Origin: Allocoprobacillus sp002160865
GTDB taxonomy: Bacteria; Bacillota_I; Bacilli_A; Erysipelotrichales; Coprobacillaceae
Assembly (NCBI RefSeq): GCF_042850985.1
Contig: NZ_AP031415.1
Coordinates: forward strand, 1,364,001 to 1,428,000
Reading direction: 5' to 3'
DNA: 64,000 bases
Both the position numbers and the translations under genes were made by a program. Positions 25,490-34,219 of the stretch are shown piece by piece (position 1 is the first letter of the stretch; each line of letters begins with the position of its first letter). Below the pieces are notes generated by a model. That model did no database searches. It was not told the origin of the DNA and saw nothing but the letters and a program-made list of their open reading frames with translations.

Positions 25490-25663
25490 TTTTATATTTT
25501 CCCTCCTCAATATGAGTATATAGGAAAACATAAAAATGACCAAAATCACTCTTTTTCTACATTTTTGAACTCTTTTTTTATATTTTGGTATGTAAAAATA
25601 GTGTTTTTATGTCAAAAAAACTCATTTTTATGAAAAAACACGACCAATTTCATGATTTTGGAT

Positions 25664-25692
25664 AAAAAAAGTAAAGAAAATTCTTTACTTTT
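25664..25692 (-). terminator. Terminator after acpS
   Basis: Stem AAAGTAAAGAA / TTCTTTACTTT followed by TTTT on the minus strand; the stem contains the acpS stop. Confidence 0.84.
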
Positions 25693-26014
25693 CAATCAAA
25701 ACAAATGCAACAGCATACTTTTTTTCGTGTGAAATAGAAATATGAGCATGAGGATCATGTAAATAAGGAGCACCACTTTCATCATTAAGAATTTCAATGT
25801 CTTGAAAAGACATTGCTCCAATACCTACATGACAAGCTTTCATATAAGCCTCTTTTCCAGCAAAACGTCCACCTAAAAACTCCAATTGTCTACGAGATGA
25901 CTGTATTCTTGTAAATATTTCATATTCACGAGAAGATAAAACACGTTTCACAAAATGAAGATTATGTATATCTAAACGTTCAAGATCAACAATATCCACC
26001 CCAATACCTTTCAT
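25685..26014 (-). CDS. acpS: Holo-[acyl-carrier-protein] synthase
   Basis: A 109-residue phosphopantetheinyl transferase converting apo-ACP to holo-ACP. It has the family motifs GIGVDIVDLERLD, GRFAGKEAYMKA and SISHEKKYAVAFV, including the Mg-binding Asp and the Glu-Ala-Lys helix. The ATG shares a base with the stop of the upstream gene, so the two are coupled. Confidence 0.96.
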   Translation of the reverse strand: MKGIGVDIVDLERLDIHNLHFVKRVLSSREYEIFTRIQSSRRQLEFLGGRFAGKEAYMKACHVGIGAMSFQDIEILNDESGAPYLHDPHAHISISHEKKYAVAFVLIEK

Positions 26015-26607
26015 TAATCTTTAAACTTCTTTTCATAAAGACTCATCAATTCATCTAAACTCATAGAATCATCAATTTCATCAATAAAAGAATCCTCATC
26101 TTTATTTTGAAAATCAAGTTTAAATTCACCTGTACGTTCTTCAATGATTTTTAATTGATCTTGTTCTTCTTCAACAATATTTGCAATATTTCTTAAATTC
26201 TGTTCAACACTAGGTTCTTCCTTTTTTTTCTCCACTTTTTCTTCGACTTGTTCAAATGGTCCATAAAAAGGACTAATAATAGGAATCAATTCATCTGATT
26301 CTTTTTTAACCTTCTTTACTTTAGGTTTCACTGTTTTTTTGACTTCTGGTTTTTTGATTTCTTTTAAACCCGTCATTGGTGAAATAATTTCACTCATACG
26401 ATAGGTTGTTTCAACATTAACACTTTTTTTCGTTTCTTTCCTTTTAACATCTTCTTTTAGAACATCTTGTTTAGGTTCATTTTCTTCTACTTCATCATTA
26501 TAAATCAAAGGTGTACTAAATTTTTCTTTACGTCTTTGTTCTAAAACGGGATCAACCTTTTCATATAATTCTTCTTCATCTTCTTTTTTGAAAAACTTTT
26601 TAAACAT
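26014..26607 (-). CDS. Highly charged hypothetical protein with two ISPxxG motifs
   Basis: A 197-residue protein rich in Lys and Glu with no membrane segment. It is predicted to be largely disordered. Two copies of a short hydrophobic motif stand out: IISPMTG (about 74-80) and IISPFYG (about 110-116), each flanked by charged sequence. An acidic C-terminus (DEIDDSMSLDELMSLYEKKF) closes the protein. I do not recognise a function. Repeated short motifs in a disordered chain suggest a scaffold or adaptor. It is translationally coupled to acpS and has a good ribosome site (AAGGAGG). Confidence 0.8.
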   Translation of the reverse strand: MFKKFFKKEDEEELYEKVDPVLEQRRKEKFSTPLIYNDEVEENEPKQDVLKEDVKRKETKKSVNVETTYRMSEIISPMTGLKEIKKPEVKKTVKPKVKKVKKESDELIPIISPFYGPFEQVEEKVEKKKEEPSVEQNLRNIANIVEEEQDQLKIIEERTGEFKLDFQNKDEDSFIDEIDDSMSLDELMSLYEKKFKD

Positions 26608-26647
26608 CCTGCTTTCCTCCTTACATATATGTTCTATTTCTACAAAA

Positions 26648-26968
26648 TTATGCTATTTGATCAATAAAGGCTTGAATCTGTTGTTGGGTTTTTCTTAATT
26701 TATCTACATAACGTCCCACTTCTTGACCGTTGCGATAAGCCACAAAAGAAGGAATTCCCATAATATCTAAATCAATACATAAATCAACCATTTCATCTCT
26801 ATCAATATAATAGAAAGTCCATTGTGGATTTTGAGCAACTAAATCATCAATAAAAGTTTTTAAAAAATGACAATCAGGGCACCAAGTTGTTGAAAACACA
26901 AGCATGGCTTGACCTTGAATAGCTTGTTCATAAGCTTGTAAATCACTAATTTTTGTTAAATTATCCAT
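26648..26968 (-). CDS. Thioredoxin-like protein with CPDC active site
   Basis: A 106-residue thioredoxin fold with TTWCPDCHFLK as redox site in place of the usual CGPC, and the cis-Pro loop IMGIPSFVAYRNG. It is cytoplasmic, with no signal peptide. It is probably a general or specialised thiol reductase; the CPDC centre is seen in YtpP/thioredoxin-like proteins of Firmicutes. It ends one base before trmB. Confidence 0.9.
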   Translation of the reverse strand: MDNLTKISDLQAYEQAIQGQAMLVFSTTWCPDCHFLKTFIDDLVAQNPQWTFYYIDRDEMVDLCIDLDIMGIPSFVAYRNGQEVGRYVDKLRKTQQQIQAFIDQIA

Positions 26969-26969
26969 A

Positions 26970-27623
26970 TTATTTATCTCCTTTTAATCTTGTTTTTATT
27001 TGATATATAGGTCCAAATGGAGAAAATTTTCTTTCATATTCAGTTTGAATATTATCTTCATATCCCTCACTATGATGTAAATCCAGACAAACATCTTCAA
27101 AATAAAGTCCAAAGTTTTGAAAAGAAACCAGTGAATATTCAAATAAAGAACGATTGTCTGTTTTTAAAATCAATTCACCATCTAAAACCAAAATGTCTTG
27201 AAAAACCTCCAGAAAAGCTGGTGATGTCAATCGTCTTTTTGTATGGCGTTTTTTAGGCCATGGATCACTAAAATTCAAATAAATACGATTTACTTCACCT
27301 TTTTCAAAAACATCTCTTAAAGAAATGGCATCAGCTTTTAATAATTTCAGATTTGGTAAATGATTGTCCTGTATATCAATTTTTTTTACTGCACCAACCA
27401 TCACACTGGGAAACTTTTCAATCCCAATAAAATTAATCTCTGGATAACGCGATGCATTTTCAATAATGAAATCACCTTTCCCCATCCCAATTTCTATATA
27501 AATGGGATGATTATTCCCAAAAAGTTTATGCCATTGATTTTTATATTGCACTCCATCTATGACAACCATATCATCATGTGCTGCCAAAATATCATTCGCT
27601 TTAGGGTTATTTCTTAAACGCAT
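26970..27623 (-). CDS. trmB: tRNA (guanine-N7-)-methyltransferase
   Basis: Makes m7G46 in tRNA. It is a Rossmann-fold SAM enzyme with IEIGMGKGDFI, NFIGIEKFPSV, the conserved YLNFSDPWPKKRHTKRR and a C-terminal TEYERKF. At 217 residues it is full length. It has a good ribosome site, GGGAGG. It is likely co-transcribed with the thioredoxin-like gene. Confidence 0.96.
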   Translation of the reverse strand: MRLRNNPKANDILAAHDDMVVIDGVQYKNQWHKLFGNNHPIYIEIGMGKGDFIIENASRYPEINFIGIEKFPSVMVGAVKKIDIQDNHLPNLKLLKADAISLRDVFEKGEVNRIYLNFSDPWPKKRHTKRRLTSPAFLEVFQDILVLDGELILKTDNRSLFEYSLVSFQNFGLYFEDVCLDLHHSEGYEDNIQTEYERKFSPFGPIYQIKTRLKGDK

Positions 27624-27644
27624 ATATTCCTCCCATATTTTTAT

Positions 27645-28367
27645 TTATTGTAGCACAGTTTCGCTTTTTAATCTATCTAATTCTTCATCTGTTAATTCAC
27701 GATAAGAGCCTAATTCCAGACTTTCATCCAAGACAAGATTTTTCATACGAATTCTTTTTAGATAAGTAACCTCTTTTCCAACAGCATGAAACATCTTTTT
27801 GATTTGATGAAATTTTCCTTCATATATTTCAACTTCAATTTCACTTTCATTCCCGTTAACAGATAATATCTTTAAATGTGCACTCTGGCATTGATAATCC
27901 TGATCAATGATAACACCGGATAAAAAAGTTTGAACATCATCATTTGTCACAACTCCCTGAATTTTAGCATAGTAGACTTTCGGACAATGTTTCTTTGGAG
28001 AAAGTAACTGATGAGCAAGTTGACCATCATTTGTAATTAACAACAATCCCTCTGTATCAATATCTAATCTTCCTACAGGAAATAAATCTTGACGATAGTT
28101 TTCTTCAATCAAATCAATGACAGTTGGATAAAAATGATCCTCTGTTGCACTAACAAATCCAGCCGGTTTATTTAACATATAGTAAACATATTTTTGATAC
28201 ATAATTTCTTCATCATCAACATAAACCTTATCACCAACAGGATCTACATGATGCTTATCTTTTTTGATAACTTCACCATTTACTTTAACATATCCATTTT
28301 TAATCAATTGTTTCACTTCTTTACGTGTTCCAAAGCCACAATGTGCTAATAATTTATCTAATCTCAT
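27645..28367 (-). CDS. RsuA-family rRNA pseudouridine synthase
   Basis: A 240-residue protein with an N-terminal S4 domain (MRLDKLLAHCGFGTRKEVKQ) and a catalytic domain containing the Asp motif GRLDIDTEGLLLITNDG. Family members modify 16S or 23S rRNA (RsuA/RluB/RluE group). The size and sequence MLNKPAGFVSATED fit the RsuA (YtzG-like) branch, but the exact target uridine is uncertain. It overlaps the lipoprotein gene by four bases. Confidence 0.92.
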   Translation of the reverse strand: MRLDKLLAHCGFGTRKEVKQLIKNGYVKVNGEVIKKDKHHVDPVGDKVYVDDEEIMYQKYVYYMLNKPAGFVSATEDHFYPTVIDLIEENYRQDLFPVGRLDIDTEGLLLITNDGQLAHQLLSPKKHCPKVYYAKIQGVVTNDDVQTFLSGVIIDQDYQCQSAHLKILSVNGNESEIEVEIYEGKFHQIKKMFHAVGKEVTYLKRIRMKNLVLDESLELGSYRELTDEELDRLKSETVLQ

Positions 28368-28831
28368 GGTTCTACCTCAATATATTTTTCTACTCTTTCT
28401 GTTTTGTCTTCATCCAAATAATAACTTATATAGAGCTTGACACTCTGCACTTGAGTTGTTTGTCCTGAAAGTTGAACACCTTTATAATAATGTTTTGACT
28501 TATCAACATAATGAACCTTTAAATGACTTATCGAGTCATCAACAATACCTAAAACAGGACACATGTTCTGATCATTTTCATTAGCATAAGCCATTGCTTC
28601 AATATAATACATATCAACCTGTGGCTGATCAATGATAAGATCATAACGATAGACATCCTCTATACGATTAAAAACAACTCTTACACAAAATGGATAATCT
28701 TTATCAAAAACGTGTTGTGTGATCAGTTGTTCCTTGATTTGATAATAGTCTTGAAACTGTTCATCTGAAGATGATGATTGACAGGCTACACATAATAATA
28801 AAATCATCATACCAATCCATATCTTCTTCAT
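28364..28831 (-). CDS. Putative lipoprotein
   Basis: A 155-residue protein with a clear type II signal: MKKIWIGMMILLLCVACQSS, lipidated Cys in the LCVAC lipobox, then a Ser-rich linker. The soluble part (KEQLITQHVFDKDYPFCVRVVFN and beyond) has no family I recognise. Its ATGA overlap with the pseudouridine synthase gene implies co-expression, but a functional link is not evident. Confidence 0.85.
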   Translation of the reverse strand: MKKIWIGMMILLLCVACQSSSSDEQFQDYYQIKEQLITQHVFDKDYPFCVRVVFNRIEDVYRYDLIIDQPQVDMYYIEAMAYANENDQNMCPVLGIVDDSISHLKVHYVDKSKHYYKGVQLSGQTTQVQSVKLYISYYLDEDKTERVEKYIEVEP

Positions 28832-28906
28832 ATCATCACCGCCTCTATTATAACAAATTTGTATAAAGATAGCTATAATAAATCTTGACTCATCTAGAAC
28901 TTGTCA

Positions 28907-28948
28907 TAAAAAAAGGTATTATTACGTTTCCATAATCATACCTTTTCT
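28907..28948 (-). terminator. Terminator after the DUF1540-like gene
   Basis: Stem AAAAGGTAT..ATTA / TAAT..ATACCTTTT around GGAAAC, followed by TTT on the minus strand. Confidence 0.78.
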
Positions 28949-28956
28949 CATCTCTT

Positions 28957-29109
28957 TTACTGACGACATTCAAATGTATCACAAGCAGTTTGAGAAGTTT
29001 TCTTGGCTTCTACACAGTGACAATTTCCAACATGAATACAATTCGCTTCACAACATCCGTCACAATAATATTTACAGTTATCTACGCTACATTTTACATC
29101 TTTAGCCAT
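28957..29109 (-). CDS. Small cysteine-rich DUF1540-like protein
   Basis: A 50-residue protein, MAKDVKCSVDNCKYYCDGCC..., with ten cysteines in a spacing that fits the DUF1540 pattern (CxVxxCxYY, CxAxxIxV and a final CDTFEC). Probably metal binding. GGAGGTG precedes the ATG. DUF1540 proteins are frequent in spore-forming Firmicutes, but their function is unknown. It lies beside the Cse60-like gene. Confidence 0.85.
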   Translation of the reverse strand: MAKDVKCSVDNCKYYCDGCCEANCIHVGNCHCVEAKKTSQTACDTFECRQ

Positions 29110-29129
29110 AGTTTCACCTCCATATATTA

Positions 29130-29315
29130 TTATGCCTGTCTTTGAGATGAATATACAATCAAACAGCTAAAACTATATTCAAGTTGACCATGACATGATG
29201 TCAAAGCTACTTGATATTGCATATCTTGAATATTAGGATTTTCTTTTTGAATAAATTCATTTAAGGCATCTTCTAAATCTAATTCGTGTCCTTTTTCAAT
29301 AATTTTTATTTTCAT
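29130..29315 (-). CDS. Cse60-like small sporulation protein
   Basis: A 61-residue protein, MKIKIIEKGHELDLEDALNE..., with NPNIQDMQYQVAL and a final YSFSCLIVYSS. The pattern (short beta strand, LE-rich helix with NEFI, a D-(I/M)-x-Y strand, then a hydrophobic end strand) matches the Cse60 family of small sporulation proteins. The call rests on pattern recognition only. The ribosome site is weak (GGTG), so expression may be low or conditional. Confidence 0.6.
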   Translation of the reverse strand: MKIKIIEKGHELDLEDALNEFIQKENPNIQDMQYQVALTSCHGQLEYSFSCLIVYSSQRQA

Positions 29316-29354
29316 ATATTTATCATAACACCATGTCTATCAAAAATATGTCAT

Positions 29355-30233
29355 TTATTGACGAATCTCAATAGCAAACATACAAGTAAATTCTTGTTGT
29401 GGTTCTAAAGCAATCATACCTTCTTTGTCTTTAAATTCACCATGAAAATCAATATAATCTCCATGTCCATTCCAAGGTTCTAAAGCTAATAAACCACCGA
29501 CATGTTTACTTGCCCAGATTCCTAAATGAGGATAATTTCCCATATGGAAATAAATGGCTTTTTGATGATGAATTGATTTTAACGCAACATAACTTGATTG
29601 AAAATCTTTCAATACAATCGCATCATTATCTAATAAAGCTTGTCTTACAAAGAAACGTCTTTCATGATCAAAAAATGGTTTTGTGATACGTGACATGGCA
29701 CGATGCGCCACATCTATAACTTTTTGATCAAGAGTTTCTTCTTTTTCAAATTCAACATAATAATCATTGCTGGATTCATGTTCCATGAATGGACAAGCAA
29801 AAGCAGGATGTCCTCCAATCTGGAAATAAATTGTTTTATCATCAGTATTTTTGACAATACAGCGACATTCCAATGTGTTCTCTTTTAAAGTATAAATCAC
29901 TTTTAAATCAAACAAATAAGGATATTGTTTTAAAATATCTTCATTAGGTGTGAGTTCAAATTCCACACATGTATCTGAAAGCTGATGGGTCATATACTCA
30001 TTATGTCTAGAAAAACCATGTTGTGTCATATGATATGTTTTTCCATCAATCAGACATTCATCATTATGCAATGCTCCAATGATTGGAAAAAGAATAGGAG
30101 CACTACTTGCCCATAAAGCAGGATCTCTACGCCACATATAATTAATATGGTCATGTTGACCTATAATTTTAATAATTTCTGCTCCTTTAGCATTTAATTC
30201 AACTTCTAATTCACTGTTTTTTAAAGTTGCCAT
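29355..30233 (-). CDS. Aldose 1-epimerase family protein (LacX-like)
   Basis: A 292-residue galactose-mutarotase-like beta-sandwich. It starts MATLKNSELEVELNAKGAEI and has HGFSRHNEY, the conserved HPAFACPF containing an active-site His, and LALEPWNGHGDY with the catalytic acid region. Size and motifs fit the LacX/YihR-type branch rather than classical GalM. It is followed 11 bases upstream by nagA, which suggests use in amino-sugar or hexose catabolism. Confidence 0.9.
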   Translation of the reverse strand: MATLKNSELEVELNAKGAEIIKIIGQHDHINYMWRRDPALWASSAPILFPIIGALHNDECLIDGKTYHMTQHGFSRHNEYMTHQLSDTCVEFELTPNEDILKQYPYLFDLKVIYTLKENTLECRCIVKNTDDKTIYFQIGGHPAFACPFMEHESSNDYYVEFEKEETLDQKVIDVAHRAMSRITKPFFDHERRFFVRQALLDNDAIVLKDFQSSYVALKSIHHQKAIYFHMGNYPHLGIWASKHVGGLLALEPWNGHGDYIDFHGEFKDKEGMIALEPQQEFTCMFAIEIRQ

Positions 30234-30244
30234 ATCTTTCTCCT

Positions 30245-31375
30245 CTATTTCATTTGTCCTTTAATCATTGTCTGTAAAATTTGAATATCATCATCAAAAA
30301 AGATAATATCTGCATAATTTCCTGCTTTGATTTCTCCAAGTAATGGTTCATTTAAGCTTTGAGCTGGATTATAACTTGCAAGATTAACAGCTTCATTTAA
30401 AGTCAATCCTAGATGTTCATAAGCATTTTTAACAGCTGTATTCATAGAAACAATACTTCCAGCTAAAGTTCCATCAATCAATCTTGCTTCTCCATCTTTA
30501 ACATAGACATCTTGATTTCCTAAAAGATATTTTCCATTTTCCAGTCCAGCAGCTTCTAATGAATCAGTAATTAAAATAAGTTTATCTTTTCCTTTTGTAC
30601 GTAATAATGCTTTTGCTGCAGCATAATTAACATGGACACCATCTAAAATCAATTCAGCATAAACACTATCATTAATCATCACAGCTCCAACAACACCAGG
30701 AGCACGATGCGTTAAAGGTGTCATAGCATTATAAGTATGTGTTCCAGAAGTGGCTCCTGCATCAATGGCTGCCTGTGCCTGTTCATATGTTGCATTTGTA
30801 TGCCCTAAAGAAACAACTGTATTTTTATCTTTGAGATAGTCAATCAATTCTAAAGAATGTTCTAATTCTGGAGCAATAGAAATTTTTCTAACTACGTCTT
30901 GATGATCCTTCACAAAAGACTGATAGTTTTCAACAGTTGGTAAAATCATACATTCTTCTGGTTGCGCACCTTTGTATTTTTTATTAAAGAAAGGTCCTTC
31001 CAGATGTGTACCTAAAATCTGTGCTCCTTCTACTTGATCTTTATATGTTGCGATATTGTCAATAGCCTTTGTAATATCATCAACTGGCATTGTCATTGTT
31101 GTTGGTAAAAAAGATGTCACTCCTGTTTTTAAAGTTGCTTTTGAAATCGTATTTAAATCTTCAAAAGTTGCATACATTGTATCACTACCACCACGCCCAT
31201 GTGTATGTACATCAATAAAACCAGGGCTGACATAAGCTCCTTTAGCATCAATAATTTCTTCTTCTGTTGGTTGACGGTCACTTATTTCCATAATTTTATC
31301 ACCATCAATAAATACATTTTTTTCTACAATCTCATCATGTAGAATCACTTTCCCGTTTACAATACATTTTTTCAT
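30245..31375 (-). CDS. nagA: N-acetylglucosamine-6-phosphate deacetylase
   Basis: Amidohydrolase giving glucosamine-6-phosphate and acetate. It has HTHGRGG after strand one, THLEGPFFNKKYKGAQ, the metal His in SLGHTNATYEQA and GTHTYNAMTPLTHR, and the catalytic Asp in ITDSLEAAGL. At 376 residues it is full length. It is the first gene of a two-gene unit with the aldose epimerase, driven by a good sigma-A promoter. nagB is not adjacent. No catabolite-response element was seen near the promoter. Confidence 0.96.
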   Translation of the reverse strand: MKKCIVNGKVILHDEIVEKNVFIDGDKIMEISDRQPTEEEIIDAKGAYVSPGFIDVHTHGRGGSDTMYATFEDLNTISKATLKTGVTSFLPTTMTMPVDDITKAIDNIATYKDQVEGAQILGTHLEGPFFNKKYKGAQPEECMILPTVENYQSFVKDHQDVVRKISIAPELEHSLELIDYLKDKNTVVSLGHTNATYEQAQAAIDAGATSGTHTYNAMTPLTHRAPGVVGAVMINDSVYAELILDGVHVNYAAAKALLRTKGKDKLILITDSLEAAGLENGKYLLGNQDVYVKDGEARLIDGTLAGSIVSMNTAVKNAYEHLGLTLNEAVNLASYNPAQSLNEPLLGEIKAGNYADIIFFDDDIQILQTMIKGQMK

Positions 31376-31396
31376 TTTATACGTCCTCCTTTCTTT

Positions 31397-31425
31397 ATTA
31401 TATGCTTATTATGAATATTCTTCAA
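31397..31425 (-). promoter_or_regulatory. Sigma-A promoter of nagA
   Basis: TTGAAG - 17 bases - TATAAT on the minus strand, directly after the rbfA terminator. Confidence 0.78.
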
Positions 31426-31460
31426 ATAAAAAAGATTTCTAATTGTTAGAAATCTTTTTT
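31426..31460 (-). terminator. Terminator after rbfA (end of the rimP-nusA-infB-rbfA operon)
   Basis: Stem AAAGATTTCTAA / TTAGAAATCTTT followed by TTTATTTG on the minus strand; includes the rbfA stop codon. Confidence 0.87.
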
Positions 31461-31792
31461 TGATCATGTAATTCTTCAATAATACTTTCAATTTTATTTC
31501 CATATTCTAAAGATGTATCCATAATAAACTGAAGTTCAGGACATTTACGAATTGTTAAACGTTTAGCAAGTAAACTACGGATAAATCCTTTAGAATGCTG
31601 TAGAGCTTCCATTCTTTTTTGAGGATTTTTATTCAAAAAAGATACATAAACTTTCGCAATAGATAAATCATTTGTGACTTCCACACCGGTAATTGTACAA
31701 AAACCAATAGATGGATCCTTAACTTCCATTTGAATAATATCAGATAGTTCTCTTTGAATAATATTATTAAGTTTTTCTTTCTTTAACACCAT
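31439..31792 (-). CDS. rbfA: Ribosome-binding factor A
   Basis: A 117-residue KH-like 30S maturation factor. It has IIQRELSDIIQMEVKDPSIG near the start, VTNDLSIAKVYVSF and a C-terminal DTSLEYGNKIESII, all typical. It is the last gene of the nusA-infB operon, 13 bases after infB. Confidence 0.95.
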   Translation of the reverse strand: MVLKKEKLNNIIQRELSDIIQMEVKDPSIGFCTITGVEVTNDLSIAKVYVSFLNKNPQKRMEALQHSKGFIRSLLAKRLTIRKCPELQFIMDTSLEYGNKIESIIEELHDQKKISNN

Positions 31793-31805
31793 AAAAGATT
31801 AACGC

Positions 31806-33656
31806 CTACTTTCTTTCAACTTCTTCCATAATGAATCCTTCAATAATATCTCCTTCTTTAATATCATTGTAGTTTTCAATTGTCATACCACATTCATAAC
31901 CAGCTGATACTTCCTTTGCATCATCTTTAAATCGTTTTAAAGAAGCCAGTTTTCCTTCATAAATGACAACCCCTTGACGAATCAAACGAATTCCACAATC
32001 ACGACGAATATAACCATCTGTTACATAAGAACCAGCAATATTTCCTACTTTAGATACTTTAATAACTTGTCTGATTTCTGCCTGACCTGTAACAACTTCT
32101 TCCAATTCTGGAGCCAACATACCTCGCATAGCAGCTTCAATTTCTTCAACCATCTTGTAGATAATATTATGCAGTCTGATTTCTACTCCTTCTTCTTCTG
32201 CTTTACGTCTAACATTAGCATCCGGACGTACATTAAATCCATAAATAATAGCCTTTGAAGCACTTGCTAATAAGACATCTGATTCACTGATTGCTCCCAC
32301 TGTTGAACGAATAACATTGACACGAACACCATCAATATCAATTTTTTCTAATGATCCCTTAACAGCCTCAGCAGTTCCATTCACATCAGCTTTAACAATA
32401 ATATTCAAATGAGCCACTTGGCCTTCTTTAATTTGATTAAATAAGTCATCTAAGCTCATAGCTGAGCTGACGCCACGATCTTGTTCCTGTTTTGCCTTTT
32501 GTCTTTCTTCTCCAACATGACGAGCCATTTTTTCTGTTTCAAATGCCATGAATTTATCACCAGCAACAGGGACATCATTTAAACCTGTAATTTCAACAGG
32601 TGTAGATGGTCCGGCTTCTTTCAATTCTTTTCCATGATCACCTAACATTTGACGCACACGTCCAAAAGCTGTTCCTACAACAATAGGATCTCCAGCTCTT
32701 AAAGTTCCATTTTGAACAAGTAATGTAGCAACAGGACCACGTCCTTTATCCAAACGTCCTTCTACAACACTACCATAAGCATAACGTTTTGGATTAGCTT
32801 TTAAATCTGCAAGTTCAGCAACAACAGTTAGTGTTTCCAATAATTCTTCGATACCAATTCCCTTTTTAGCTGAAATGTTACAGTAAACAGTATCTCCACC
32901 CCATTCTTCAGGCATAAGTCCCAATTCACTCATTTCACCTTTAATACGTTCTGGATCAGCACCCTCTTTATCAATTTTGTTAATTGCAACAACAATTGGA
33001 ACACCCGCAGCTAAAGCATGGTCTACAGCTTCTTTTGTCTGTGGCATCACACCATCATCAGCAGCGACAACAATGATAACGATATCTGTTAATTGAGCTC
33101 CTCGAGCACGCATAGCTGTAAAAGCTTCATGTCCAGGTGTGTCTAAGAAAGTAATCTTCTTACCACCCACTTCAACTTGATAAGCACCGATATGTTGAGT
33201 AATACCGCCAAACTCCCCTTCAGCAACTCTTGATTTTCGAATATAATCAAGCAATGTTGTTTTTCCATGATCAACATGTCCCATAATTGTGACAACAGGT
33301 GGTCTACCAACTAAATCAGCTTCATCATCAACAATTTCAATATCTTCAAAATTAATCTCACTGACAACAACTTTCTTTTTAGCCTCATATCCATATTCCA
33401 GACAAATGAGTTCAACCTGTTCATCAGTTAATGATGAATTGATTGTCACCATAGTTCCAAGCATAAATAAAACTTTAATGACATTGGCTGGTGTTTGCCC
33501 AATCATTTCGGCTAATTCACCAACAGTAATTCCATCTTCATACTCAACAATTCCATCACCTAATTTCTTTTCTTCCTTTTTTTGAGGAATATTAGAAATT
33601 AATTTCTTTTTCTGATGATTTCCTTTCTTTTTTGCAGATGTATTCTTTTTTGCCAT
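31806..33656 (-). CDS. infB: Translation initiation factor IF-2
   Basis: GTPase delivering fMet-tRNA to the 30S subunit. G1 is GHVDHGKTTLLD, G3 DTPGHEAFTAMR, G4 INKIDKEGAD; the C-terminal C1/C2 domains end in GMTIENYNDIKEGD. The protein is about 616 residues with an unusually short basic N-terminal extension (MAKKNTSAKKKGNHQKKK) compared with many bacteria. The start is at MAKKN, preceded by GAGGAGG; the thirteen-codon longer frame overlaps the ylxQ end without its own ribosome site. Confidence 0.97.
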   Translation of the reverse strand: MAKKNTSAKKKGNHQKKKLISNIPQKKEEKKLGDGIVEYEDGITVGELAEMIGQTPANVIKVLFMLGTMVTINSSLTDEQVELICLEYGYEAKKKVVVSEINFEDIEIVDDEADLVGRPPVVTIMGHVDHGKTTLLDYIRKSRVAEGEFGGITQHIGAYQVEVGGKKITFLDTPGHEAFTAMRARGAQLTDIVIIVVAADDGVMPQTKEAVDHALAAGVPIVVAINKIDKEGADPERIKGEMSELGLMPEEWGGDTVYCNISAKKGIGIEELLETLTVVAELADLKANPKRYAYGSVVEGRLDKGRGPVATLLVQNGTLRAGDPIVVGTAFGRVRQMLGDHGKELKEAGPSTPVEITGLNDVPVAGDKFMAFETEKMARHVGEERQKAKQEQDRGVSSAMSLDDLFNQIKEGQVAHLNIIVKADVNGTAEAVKGSLEKIDIDGVRVNVIRSTVGAISESDVLLASASKAIIYGFNVRPDANVRRKAEEEGVEIRLHNIIYKMVEEIEAAMRGMLAPELEEVVTGQAEIRQVIKVSKVGNIAGSYVTDGYIRRDCGIRLIRQGVVIYEGKLASLKRFKDDAKEVSAGYECGMTIENYNDIKEGDIIEGFIMEEVERK

Positions 33657-33669
33657 AATATCAACCTCC

Positions 33670-33963
33670 TCATTTTGATTTGATTTTATTTGCAAAACCT
33701 TTATCCAATATACCTATAGCCACACGATTATCTTTACCAATAGCTCTTGAAATTTCTTCAATCGTTCCATCAATTTGGTAATCGACATGATAATAAGTAC
33801 ATTTATCCATGTATCTTTTTTTTGTATTTTCACTGGCATCCTGTGCAATCAAAACAAAGTATGCTTTTTGACTGCGAATAGACTTCAATAAAATATCTCC
33901 CGTCGCTATTTTTCTGGCACGCATGGCCAGTCCTAATAAAGATACCTTATTTTTATCCAACAT
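33670..33963 (-). CDS. L7Ae-family RNA-binding protein YlxQ
   Basis: A 97-residue L7Ae/L30e-fold protein (LLGLAMRARKIATGDILLKS, AYFVLIAQDASENTKKR). It is conserved between nusA and infB in Firmicutes, binds kink-turn RNA and its role is not fully known. It overlaps ylxR by 11 bases. Confidence 0.92.
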   Translation of the reverse strand: MLDKNKVSLLGLAMRARKIATGDILLKSIRSQKAYFVLIAQDASENTKKRYMDKCTYYHVDYQIDGTIEEISRAIGKDNRVAIGILDKGFANKIKSK

Positions 33964-34207
33964 ATTTTTTTAATTCCTCATAAATCGTATCTGGAATATC
34001 AACTTCCAGAGATTTCTTTAAAACACCTTTCTTTTGAGCAAGTTCAATAGCTTCCAGACTTCTTTTTAAATAAGCACCTCGTCCATTCATCTTACCAGTA
34101 GGATCAACAAAAACTTCTCCCTCTTTATTTCTAACGACACGAATCAACTCTTTTTTAGGGAGTTGTTCCTGCGTTGCGACACATTTTCTTAAAGGTATTT
34201 TTCGCAT
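33953..34207 (-). CDS. YlxR/RnpM family RNA-binding protein
   Basis: An 84-residue protein with the YlxR signature RKCVATQEQLPKKELIRVV and GRGAYLKRSLEAIELAQKKG. Recent work on homologues links it to RNase P regulation (RnpM). It lies in the standard nusA-ylxR-ylxQ-infB order. Confidence 0.93.
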   Translation of the reverse strand: MRKIPLRKCVATQEQLPKKELIRVVRNKEGEVFVDPTGKMNGRGAYLKRSLEAIELAQKKGVLKKSLEVDIPDTIYEELKKYVG

Positions 34208-34219
34208 TCAAAATCACCC

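Noticed and set aside
25490..25690. Another copy of the 36-bp comG element before the SsbB-like gene
   Set aside because: The region has AT-rich similarity only; no gapless alignment comparable to the two real copies was found.
31376..31438. Catabolite-response element at nagA
   Set aside because: No sequence near WTGNAANCGNWNNCW was found between the rbfA terminator and nagA.
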